In this document: one piece after another, positions 1-10,136 of the stretch
How the letters are laid out: each line of letters begins with the position of its first letter
How positions within the stretch are numbered: position 1 is the stretch's first letter
NCBI GenBank assembly: GCA_014904845.1
Contig: MU119243.1
Coordinates: 186,001 to 250,000 of the forward strand
Length of the DNA stretch: 64,000 nucleotides
From: Acephala macrosclerotiorum
Lineage: Eukaryota > Ascomycota > Leotiomycetes > Helotiales > Mollisiaceae
Direction of reading: 5' to 3'
The notes under the pieces: generated by a model
Database searches by the model: none
Told to the model about the DNA's origin: nothing
The model's input: the letters and a program-made list of their open reading frames with translations, nothing else
Translations under genes and position numbers: made by a program

Positions 1-1758
1 GCTAGAAAGCTGGAGGCACGACATCTACAAATGCTTGCTATTGGAGGTGCTATTGGTACGTCTGTTCAATTTGGATGTCTCTGGACGTCACTGATTAAAA
101 TAGGAACTGGACTTTTCGTAGGATCGGGGAAGGCTCTCGCAGCCGGTGGCCCTGCTTCTCTTCTGATAGCATTTGCTCTCATTAGCTTCATGCTATATTG
201 CACAGTCTATGCGTTGGGAGAACTGAGTTGTCTCTTCCCCATTGCCGGCAGTTTCAGTGCTTTCGCAACTAGATTCTTGGACCCGGCGTGGGGATTTGCT
301 ATGGGCTGGAATGTAAGCACGCGATACCCCGCTAATGTGGCGCTTTTTGACAAGTTAATAGTATGCCCTTCAATGGATGGTCACTCTTCCCCTAGAAATT
401 GTCGCCGCAGCAATCACGATCCAATACTGGAATTCACCCATCTCACCCGCACTCTGGGTAACGATTTTCTTAGTCATGATCATCGCAATCAACCTCTTCG
501 GCGTTAGGGGCTATGGTGAAGCGGAGTTTTGGTTTTCTCTTATAAAAGTTGTCGCCATCATCGGATTCATGTAAGCTCTGCCTCCCTCCTCCACCCTGTA
601 GTCTATCCACGCTAACCTAGCGTTCTAGCATTCTCGGAATCATACTCGACTGTGGCGGAGGACCAAAGGGAGGATATATTGGCGGCTCAAATTGGATTCA
701 TCCCGGTGCATTCAATTATGGATTCAAAGGTCTCTGTTCCACTTTCGTCACTGCAGCTTTCGCTTTCAGTGGCACAGAATTGGTCGGACTAGCCGCTGCC
801 GAGACGGCAGACCCGAGAAAGACGCTTCCCAGAGCGGTGAAGCTGGTCTTTTGGAGGATCACACTCGTATGTTCATCGCCTATTCAGCACTACTCTATTC
901 TAAACTTACTAATACTGCCAGTTCTACCTTGTATCTCTCACAATCATCGGTCTCTTAGTTCCCTACGATGACCCCCGCCTTCTCAATGGCAGCAGTTCCG
1001 CCGACGCCAAAGCATCACCCTTCGTTGTCGCCATCACAAACGCAGGCATAACGGGTCTCCCCTCAGTCTTCAACGTCGTTATCATGATTGCTGTGTTATC
1101 TGTCGGCAATTCTGCCGTCTACGGATCCTCTCGCACACTTGCCGCCCTCGCAGAGCAGCGACAGGCTCCCAGAATCCTCGCCTATATTGACCGCAAAGGC
1201 CGCCCTCTAGTTTCGATCCTCCTCACTAGCGCCATAGGCCTCATTGCTTACACATCGGTCATGAATCAAGCCGCTCAGAACAATGTTTTCAATTGGCTCC
1301 TTGCACTCAGTGGTCTGAGTTCTATCTTTACTTGGTTGACCATCTGTTTGTGCCACATACGATTCCGAACCGCTTGGAAACGCGCTGGCCATACCCTCGA
1401 CGAACTGCCATTCCAATCTCAGCCCGGTGTAATTGGCTCTTGGCTCGGCTTCGTATTCAATAGTCTTGTTTTCGTTGCACAGTTCTGGACAGGTTTTGCG
1501 CCAGAAGGATATGGAGACATGACAACGAACGAACTAGTGATTAATTTCTTCGAAGTCTATCTCGCGGCACCAATCATTATAATTTCTTATGTGGGGTATA
1601 AAGTGTGGTTCAAGACAAAGTTTGTTAAGATTGAGGACATTGATCTGGTTACTGGAGTGAGGGATAATGCGGAGGATTTGAAGGTGTTGAAGGAGATGGA
1701 TCGTGCGGAGTTTGCTGCGAGGCCATGGTGGTCGAAGCTGTATCGGATCTTCTGTTAG
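1..1758 (+). CDS. Amino-acid permease (APC/YAT family), 5'-truncated by window edge
   Basis: Plasma-membrane amino-acid/proton symporter of the fungal APC (yeast amino-acid transporter) family. Five exons are visible: 1-55, 104-312, 362-570, 629-866 and 922-1758, giving 515 codons in one frame. Joining them produces family hallmarks: HLQMLAIGGAIGTGLFVGSG at the start of TM1, then GPASLLIAF, FATRFLDPAWGFAMGWNYAL, LPLEIVAAAITIQYW, the FSGTELVGLAAAET loop and NSAVYGSSRTLAALA. About eleven to twelve hydrophobic segments follow in order. The C-terminus is cytosolic and charged (DNAEDLKVLKEMDRAEF). The first intron (56-103) is 48 bp, a multiple of three without a stop, so retention would add 16 residues inside TM1; it has a proper GTACGT donor and an acceptor, and removing it restores the family motif. 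The true start lies left of the window. Substrate specificity cannot be read. Confidence 0.93.
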
Positions 1759-2611
1759 TTTCGTCGCAAATTGTCAGGGGCAGGAAATTTTCGTGAGCCA
1801 GGTAGTTACAGGGCTCGAGTTCAAGGGGCTGACCACTAGAGATAAGCTTAAAATCACTGCCTCGCAGCGAGCATTCAGCGACCTCGGACAATATCTTTCC
1901 CCCTTCATCGTCGGCACGAGATCGATGATTCTGACCCTCACAGTCAATAGCAGTAATGATTGCGCTCCATGAGCTCAGCTTTCTCGCCAAAGTACAAGGT
2001 ACTAACACAGAAACCCAGCTTCGCAAATTGCGACTCGGACAATATCCATGAAAGATGTAGTCAGCATCCGGATTCAGCTCCACATTATCCCGACAGTGAC
2101 ATGCACTCGCGATGCTTGTTTGCTTCCCATCCAACGCTCTCCCGTCGCTTCGAGAGTCTGCCTGGGCTTTATCTGGACTGTATGAGCACAGCCTTACAGC
2201 TCTCCTGCTAAGTAGCGGTGTCGAGCTACAGGAAAGCTTGACTTTTGTTTGCAGTTGTTTGCGCGAGCAGACTTTTAGGGAAGATTGTGGGAGGAAGTTC
2301 ATGGATGGGATGAAGCTTCACCGTTGACCTCGGCGTCTGTGAATAGAGTCAGCTTGATTCCGTACCGTGTTGAGCGTGCGTGCTTCCGGACTTCGCGACC
2401 TCCCAAGCGGGGTATCATTCTGCGCAGCAAGAGATACAGAGATTTCAGGGAGTATAAGTATCCGTTCAGTCTCTCTTAGTTGTTTTAATCATCAACATCA
2501 AGCACCATCCTCATCGCAGGAAACAGCTTTCACAACAATTCAACTCTCCGCCTTCTCAACTCTCCGCCTTCTCAACTCTCCACCTAAAGCCCAATCAACA
2601 TCACTTTCAAA
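1759..2611. other. Intergenic, promoter of small secreted protein gene
   Basis: No convincing gene on either strand. A long minus-strand open frame (1649-2302) has no recognisable motif and overlaps the permease 3' end, so it is not called. Near the right end lies a pyrimidine-rich tandem repeat (2541-2583) and a TATA-like stretch around 2452. Confidence 0.6.
2541..2583. repeat. 16-bp tandem repeat in 5' leader (2.7 copies)
   Basis: The unit CAACTCTCCGCCTTCT is present twice in full, with a third partial copy (CAACTCTCCAC). It is CT-rich, as is common in fungal promoter or leader regions, and lies 30-70 bp upstream of the ATG at 2612. Confidence 0.8.
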
Positions 2612-3014
2612 ATGCACTTCACAACAATCACCCTCCTCGCCGTTCTTATACCCCTCATCTCCGCCCAATACAGAAAGACAGACTACCAAGTCAGCGCCTG
2701 CGATGGAACCGATCTCGGGACATACTCTGGGACCCCAGCGACACTTGCTGGTCCAACTTGTGTTACTTGGACTGATCCGAGTTTGTGATCAATAAGATTC
2801 AGAGCGATGCTGATGGTTTAACTCGCCAGAGTAAGTCATTTTCCAGCTGGATGAGGAAATAGGGAGAGGAGTATGAGATAGGGACTGTTGTGAATATGTA
2901 GTGGTTGTGTATGCGGAACCGAATTGTCAGGTTGATGCTGAGATATATCCTGGAGGATGTTATGTTAATGTTGGATCTTTTGCTGCTTGGTGCTCTGAGA
3001 CTCCAGCGAAATAG
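2612..3014 (+). pseudogene. Small cysteine-containing secreted protein, one-base frameshift
   Basis: From the ATG at 2612 the frame encodes a clean signal peptide (MHFTTITLLAVLIPLISA, cut before QY) and a short mature region with CDGTDLGTY and GPTCVTWTDPS, then stops at 2786-2788. One base on, the next frame continues plausibly (FVINKIQSDADGLTRQ) to a GTAAGT donor. Removing intron 2831-2901 joins it to a second exon at 2902-3014 with VYAEPNCQVDAEIYPGGCYV and a terminal WCSETPAK. The mature protein would be about 90 residues with five cysteines, the size and build of an effector-like secreted protein; no family is recognised. The shift falls near 2780 and looks like a one-base loss. Either the gene is dead in this strain or the base is an assembly error. 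Confidence 0.6.
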
Positions 3015-3714
3015 ATTTGTGGGTTCTGGTTATTATTTTGGGTTGGAGTTGAAGTTTTGGTTTCACGTTTTGGTCTATGAATTCATGGTGGGGTTGCATA
3101 AAGATGGAGCAACTGGTTGCCGTTCTGTTATACTTCGTTCATATTGATATTCTTCAAGCTTCACTATCGCATCTTATGATGATGATTTTTCTGAATCTTT
3201 CTCCAACTCCCCGTAATATTTCACAGCGTGTTTGGGATATGAAGAGGAGTCCCGACGGTAGGTCTCTGAAGGCGTACAGCACGTGATATAGCTTCAACTT
3301 GCAGAGAATCTTGAAATTGATAGAAAAATCGGTGGGGAGTTTGAGATACATATAAATTGGCATCAATCTCCTGTCATGACCCAATGTTTGAAGCTGTTCT
3401 CAACTTGAAAGAAGATATTTCAAGAAGGTCACGTGATTTAGTTTGATTCGCTTCTTCGAAATTGCATCTCGTTTCCCGCGCGATCAACTTGGCGCTCCTC
3501 AGCTCCCCAACCACAACACAGCCTCAATTCCCTGCACGATAGGATGGAGGCCAAATCTGGATTTATGTCTATCAGCATGTCGCTGCGTCGCGTCCTCTCC
3601 TAGCGTCGTTTGCTCCTCTTGTATTTCATCAACTTGTGTCGCATCTTCATCGTCTTTCTATCTGCAAGATCAAACCAATTCATCTGCTTTTTAACAGACT
3701 CCCCCCTCTCCACC
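3015..3714. other. Intergenic, promoter of GH12 gene
   Basis: No supported gene. The right half is CT-rich with short open frames lacking motifs, consistent with a promoter and 5' leader for the gene at 3715. Confidence 0.6.
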
Positions 3715-4749
3715 ATGTTGCGACTCCTCGCACCCATCGCTCTCGCTGCTGCGGTAGTGCACTCAAAGTCTTCGTCACCATCCAACACTCTGTTATGTGG
3801 GCAGTACGACACCTATTGGAGCAACAACTTACAATTTACATGTAAGGCTCTAAGACTGTTAATTGGCTCTATATTTAACAAAAGCAGTCAACACAAACGA
3901 ATGGGGAGACGATGGCTCTGGATCCCAGTGCGTCAGTGTACGTCCTTCCCGTTCTCAACAGTCACGAGACGTCAAGCTGAAATCTTCAAGATCAACAAAG
4001 CTAATACCGAATTCAATGCTACCTGGGGATGGAGTAACAATCCGACCTTGGTTCACGCTTTCCCGAACATCAAACTGCAGTCTGATCTGCTTCCTCTTCA
4101 GTTGTCCAACCTGGGGCAATTGAACATCTCGGCATCATGGTCGATGGCCCCGAGCTCCAATTCAGTCGACAATCTAGACACCATTGACGCACAAGCAAAT
4201 GTTGTTGTCGATATGTTCTTGGATCCCAATCCAGTTACAGCAAACAGTACTACACTTCCAAAGTATGAGGTGATGATCTGGATGGCAGCTTATGGCGGAA
4301 AAAAACCCATAGGATTCAGCTCATCTATCAAATACCCTCCTACGCACAATCTCAGTGAGACACAGTTGTAAGTCAGGTCTCGAACTCGTTTGTGAAGATA
4401 TACTAAATACTGCAGTACGCTCTACTCGGGATCCAACAACAATGGCCAATTTGTCTACTCCTGGTTGGCCCCAGAAAACATCACCAACATTGACGACGAC
4501 ATCTCGCCTCTACTCCACTATCTTTGGTGGCACAATAAGATATCGGAATCGAACTATCTCGGCATTGTTCAATTTGGTACAGAAACCTTTCACTCGAGCT
4601 CGAATGTCACATTTTCTGCCCAGGATTTCAACCTCACTGTTGCTTCTGGGAACCCCCCCACAGATTCGAGCGCTGCAGCAGGAGCACTTCCCAACTTGGT
4701 CTTCATTCTTCTTTCGGTATCCTTTCTGTTCTTGTTGATTTGTTCATGA
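3715..4749 (+). CDS. GPI-anchored GH12 endoglucanase / xyloglucanase
   Basis: Secreted glycoside hydrolase family 12 enzyme that cleaves beta-1,4-glucan or xyloglucan with retention. Exons 3715-3841, 3888-3937, 3991-4367 and 4416-4749 give 295 residues. After the signal peptide (MLRLLAPIALAAAVVHS) comes the GH12 start LCGQYDTYWSNNLQF, then NEWGDDGSGSQC. The nucleophile glutamate lies in YEVMIWMAAYGGKKPIGF and the acid/base glutamate in VQFGTETFHSSS. The fold ends at about residue 260. A serine/alanine-rich spacer (TDSSAAAGAL) and a hydrophobic tail (NLVFILLSVSFLFLLICS) follow, which is a GPI-attachment pattern uncommon among GH12 proteins and suggests a wall- or membrane-bound enzyme. Introns are 46, 53 and 48 bp. 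Substrate (cellulose versus xyloglucan) is undecided. Confidence 0.92.
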
Positions 4750-6584
4750 TAGCCATTTCGCCATGTGCAGATCACAGCGGTATCTGATAGATACGACACG
4801 TAAAGCATTCTGTTCTGGTGAGAGTGGGGACGCAATCATATGCAGTCACGGGGCAAGGCGCAATCATTTGGAGTCTGGGCGCAATACGCATTTCTGTTTC
4901 TGTAATCAAGCATGGTGTTGAGGATTTACGGCCCCCACGTAATCGATCTTATCTCCTAATGTCGATCATAGACCAAAACTAGCAGCCTCATTTCCACAAA
5001 AGGTGCCAAGCTTTCGACCAAACTAGCCTTCTTTCAGATGCCAGCGCTTGTTATCTCGGAAGTGTCTGACGTCTGTGCGAGAGACTTGACAAGCTCTGAA
5101 TTAAAGTCACGACGAGTTGGGCTCGCGTGGTTCCTATTTCGGGGGGAGCAAGTCGATCTTAGCACCCCCCTGTCTATCCTCAGCCGCAATAGCATGGTTC
5201 CGTTACCGCTTTGAAAAACCACCAGCTTTTAAACTGCAGATCAACAATCGGTTTCGGACCGAAATCGAATCTTTCATTCGCTTGAAAATTGCAGCCGCCT
5301 TTGCTTTTGCATGAGCGTTCGATATTCGATATGCAGGTACCGTTGTACATCTCGCAAACGACAGCCTTTTCACCACACTTGCTGCCATGCATCCATGGAC
5401 GGATCTATACCAACATACCTGGTTCTCACATCCATCAGAAAGACAAGGTGTCCAATTATGGATCCCTCCGAAGTTATTTACAAAGTTCAAGAGCACGTCT
5501 AGCAGCTGGCTCCACCTGTGTACTAGTGTACTCTTGGCATGGCCTTGTCAAGTACGTACAGGGGAACTTGCGCTCAGATGCCGTGTCAAGCTCTGGTCTC
5601 CACACGCTCACTCATATGCTTATTGCCGTTTAACCCTGCAGCGTACCTGCGCTTGAAAGCTTGGCCTCTGCCACCCGTACCGCCTCGAAGTCTATCCTTA
5701 GTGGCTGCCTCCCACTTCCTTGAGTGGAGGATGCCGGAGGACGAATAAGTCAAGAGTGCGGCGGTCCACAATCGGGATCGGCAGTTGATAGACTAGACTT
5801 CTCGAGCTATCTTGACGTGCCCGGCGGCACGTTCAACGATGTCCTGGTGCAAATCCTAGACCCTTTGCAAGCATCGCGGCATGCATGGAGCAAGGGATTT
5901 GGAAAGATAACGAGAAATTCCAGCAGAACTGGATACGCCATGCGATGGCACAGTTCGGATTACTTGTTTAGTCTTTTGCGGCGTATCCTGTAACAAACCA
6001 TAGTGGTCAAATTCGGGAATCTTGAACTCAGATTCATCTTATCTCAAATTCTCTTCGACGCTTGGTATGGACGATCACTTACCAACAGAGCAAGTTGCCC
6101 GGAATTCGAGGTGGTCTGTCATGGCTGCATTTATTGATTTGTTCCGTCACGGAGGTCCGCATCCACAGAATGGAAATGTTGGTAGGAGATCTTCTTCAAG
6201 ATGCCAGCTGAGAGTGAGTACCATCGATTTTTCCATTTAGTTCGAAAGAAGGAATTTCTCTAGCTGCAGCGGCGCTTCTCTGTAGTGATCGAACTGCCAA
6301 GCTCTCTGAACGTCCGAGATAATGCTGCTATCTAGCCGTCAACAGAGCTTGCACGTCATGCACGGGACAAGAACTAACAGCCGTGTGAATGATAGATCTT
6401 GCACATCGATACCCACCCTGCCTTCAACCTGGTCTTGTCGGGCTTCAACTTTAGCGGTGTAGAGGCTCCATTCTATTTCTCTGTTGATTGTTGTGTCGAT
6501 TATCTTGTGGTTGTTTAATCTTCTTCCCCCTTTTCTTGCAATTCAGTCAATGCAAGTTTATACATTCGTTTTAAGGTTGCAAAC
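4750..6584. other. 1.8-kb gene-poor interval, possible gene relic near 5.7-6.0 kb
   Basis: No intact gene. Around 5790-5960 two overlapping plus frames look protein-like in turn (SSYLDVPGGTFNDVLVQ, then ACMEQGIWKDNEKFQQNW), as expected of a frame-broken relic, but no family can be named. The last 300 bp should hold the GT2 promoter. Confidence 0.4.
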
Positions 6585-8567
6585 ATGTCTGAACCAAACC
6601 AACCTCCTCGTCTTCAATTGTTGCCAAATGTTGCTGGAGAGCAAACTCCCAGCGCTACAAGTTCTGTCTACGGTGATCCTTTCGCCGACGCTGAGGCAGT
6701 TTCCCCCAGCAGCTCTTCCACTCGTTCTGGCGTTGTCACACCACCAACAAGAGCACACTTACCAGCAGCACGAGCAGAAGATGTCATTGTAAGTACCTTA
6801 AGCAGCAGAGATATGAATGTTACTAATATGTCATAGACTCCTGCTCCGACATCCCAACCTCAAGCCCAAGAAGAGTTCAATGAAAAGATAGAGCAAGTTC
6901 AACCTGCACCTGACCTACCTACTAGCAACGATCCCGAGAAGCGAGGTCAGCAAGATATTCCAGCTTCTAGGACGAAGAAGGGTTTCTTCGCCAGGCAATG
7001 GGCTGTCTTCCGCGCTACCTATGCTCCTGTGGAAGATGCACCTCTCATTCTGCCATCTGGCACAACAGACGTTGAAAAGTATTTATACCTGAAGACGAAT
7101 CGGCTACCACTGTACATTATTGGCGTCTTCTCTTTCTTGAGTTTGTCTGCGGGAATGTGGCTTTTTGTTATTACCTCCAAGTACTTCTACTGGTTTGGCT
7201 TTTTCGTCGGACTCCTTGAAATCTACCTCATCATCTCATACACCATCACAATTGTCGGGAAAGACTACGACTTCGAAGGCCACAAGAAGATCCTAGCCGA
7301 CCATCCCATCATACCAGAGACCGCACCTACCGTGGACATCTACCTGCCATGCTGCAAAGAACCTATGGAAATCTTAGCAAACACCTACAAATATGTCAAA
7401 GCCCTCCAATGGCCAGAAGGCAAGCTGAAAGTTCACGTCCTCGATGACGGTGGAATGGACGCAGTCAAAGAGCTCGCCACCAGCTTCGGCTTCAACTACA
7501 TCGTCCGCGACGACCGGCCCCGCCTCAAGAAAGCGGGCAACCTCCGTTGGGCATTTTCCCGTACGCAAGGAGATTTCTTCACCATCTTCGACGCTGATTT
7601 CTGTCCTCGTCCTGACTTCCTCTACGAGCTCATCCCTCAACATCTCGCGGACCCAAAGACCGCCATTGTTCAATCACCACAATTCTTCCGCGTCACAGAC
7701 AACCAAACTTGGGTCGAGCAAGGAGCTGGTGGAATCCAAGAACTCTTCTATCGTGTTGTAGAAGTCAATCGCAATAGGTGGGGTGCCTCCATTTGCGTCG
7801 GCTCCAACGCCGTCTATCGTCGCGAGGCACTCGTTGAGGTTGGCGGTACAGCTGAGATCGGATTCTCCGAAGATGTGCACACAGGTTTCTATGCTGTCAC
7901 ACGAGGATGGAAAGTCAAATACGTCCCTCTCTGTCTCGCTTGTGGTGTCTGTCCCGACACTCCTCACGCTTTCTTCTCCCAGCAGATGAGATGGTGTATG
8001 GGTTCCACAACCCTCCTCACCAACCCCGATTTCTGGCGCTCGAACCTCACTATTGTTCAGAAGCTTTGCTACTGTTCGGGGATGATGTACTACTCCGCCA
8101 TTTCACTCACTATATTCCTCAACCCTGTACCTGGAACTTTGTTGTTGTGGATTCGACCAGAATACTTCAAATACTACAATCTCGCTTTCGCCATCCCATC
8201 AATCTTCTATTCCCTGTTCACCCTCCGCCTCTGGGCCAAGGCGAAATATTCTCTGAACGTACAATTTATCATGGTTATTCAATCATACGCCTATCTCACT
8301 GCAATCAAAGATCGTCTGTTTGGGAGAGCTCTAGCTTGGGTTCCGAGTGGGGATAATGCGGCACATAAGAATAACAAGTATCGGAATATGAGGATTCTTG
8401 CTTGGTGTTGGATCTTTACTTACCTTAGTGCGTTGGCGGGAGCGCTTGCCTACAGATATCTCAAGGACGATGACTTCCACATCTATAACGCTGTACCACT
8501 GCTTGTTTTGGATTCCATGAACTTGTTCTTTGCGCATCGCTTTTTGCTTTGCGTGAAGAAGAAATAG
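6585..8567 (+). CDS. GT2 family processive polysaccharide synthase (Cps1/cellulose-synthase type)
   Basis: Membrane-embedded family 2 glycosyltransferase that polymerises a beta-linked polysaccharide from a UDP-sugar and exports it. Exons 6585-6788 and 6837-8567 (48-bp intron) encode 644 residues. A disordered serine/proline-rich cytosolic N-terminus covers about 1-130. Two membrane spans follow (about 159-207), then the GT domain with VHVLDDGG (about 271), IFDADF (about 320), GFSEDVHTG (about 414) and the QQMRW signature (about 450). These are the D, DxD, ED and QxxRW motifs of processive synthases. About four further spans end in the basic tail CVKKK. Length and motif set match the fungal clade containing cryptococcal Cps1, Neurospora CPS-1 and Zymoseptoria GT2. 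The next gene makes UDP-glucuronic acid, a possible substrate. The product (glucuronan, hyaluronan-like or other) cannot be read. Confidence 0.93.
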
Positions 8568-10136
8568 GTAATGGCGGGATCATCGAGAGGAGAGATGAGA
8601 GCTGGTAGATCGCTCTGAGAGCATGGGTGCCTTTCACTCTTCTGGGTAGCTTTCATGTCACTCTCTATTGGTTTGGATATATACATAATTTTGAGGGAGT
8701 TGGGTTTAATTATACGCACGGTCGAATATAAATATGGATGGAGAAGATATAGATGGAGGCTACGAGCATAATCACTCAATTGATAATTTAATATCTTTTA
8801 AGATCACTTCATCGTTTCCTATAAATTCTCTTTCATCACCCTCTGTCCCTCCCTCCGATTCTCAGTTAAAAATACCAGCATGAAAGTTGCAAGAACTTTT
8901 GAGGTGTCACGTGTGGCCACCTATTTGGTCTGAATTCTCATCGTGATTTCCTTCTGACCCAAGCACAAATGTTCAGCACTTCGGCATCAACTCATCTCCC
9001 ACGTGTCTAAAAGATCATCAGTCAAAGATTGGAACCCCGTCGTCCGAAGCTGCTTGCCGCAAGCCACTTCCATCAGTGTTGAAGGTCTGCCGGTCTCCGC
9101 GCGTTATCATCCCGCCTCCTTTCTGCGTGGACGTCCCAGGCTAACAGCAAACAGACTTCAGGAGCAAATCCCAGCTTCGGCAAACGGCAGCCATGGCGTA
9201 CGCCACGTGAATCTTCTTTTCTCGTTCATATCTTATCATGCTGTCAAGCACTGGGACTTTGCACGCTGTCTTTGGGAAGTCCGAAGCAGCCGTGATGTTT
9301 GCAGGGCTTCATTTCCTGCCCTGCATACTGGTTGCAAGAATGGGACGCGCTATCCTTGCTGGGATCTTACCGCTGTTGATCACCCAGATTCGGCCCCCCT
9401 GTCACTTGTAATTTGATTTTCTTGCAGTGCAGATCTTGATGTGTTCCATAGCCGCTGGTGCTGATTTGGAAGGTTCCACTGGCTGAGCTAAATCTCGGCC
9501 CATGCTTCAGTGGCCAGCCACAAAAGCCTTTAGGGGTAAATGCGCTAGGCGAGAATTGGTAGGTCCCCCTTTCTGATATCGTCTGGCTTGGCATTTTCAT
9601 CATCTTTATCTTTTGTTTTTTTTATCTTCATAGTCAGGATGAACTCGGACCGAGCTAGTGAGCCGGGACATGATCATCGGAACCCATACTGCATTGTTGA
9701 TGCTCGCCGAGGATTCAAGCGAATCCTAGCAATGAGTAAACAGTTCTTGCTTGTCGATCTGCGTCTCTGAGAAACCGCATGTCCTAATGTAGGTTTGGCG
9801 AATGCCAGAGAAGATAGCTGAAGCTTGACTGATCGATCAAAGTAGCAGAATTCGGATGATCGGAGAATTTAGCTCTGTGTTGGACGTCCGGTGCCAAAAG
9901 TTGATCAGATCAAGCATGGATGAGCTGGGCTAGGGAATCGCATCATTGTTGCCCTGGAGCGAGACATGTGCGTCACTTGAAGGCAATCGCTTTTGAACTT
10001 TATATATCAATGTACTATTTTGTGGCTCATATTCGCAATCACGTTCACCTTTCTTCTTTCCCTCATCCAGAGCCCAGATTTCCAGCCTTTCATCCGCAAT
10101 AATTCTCCTCGCGCTTGGACAATCAACATACCTATC
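8568..10136. other. Intergenic between GT2 and UGDH genes
   Basis: 1.57 kb without a supported gene. It should contain the GT2 3' end and the UGDH promoter. Several CACGTG/CACGTGT E-box-like words occur (near 8909, 9000 and 9205). Confidence 0.55.

Noticed and set aside
1649..2302. Long minus-strand open frame (217 codons) overlapping the permease 3' end
   Set aside because: No domain or signal peptide, Ser-rich chance composition, antisense to a confident gene.
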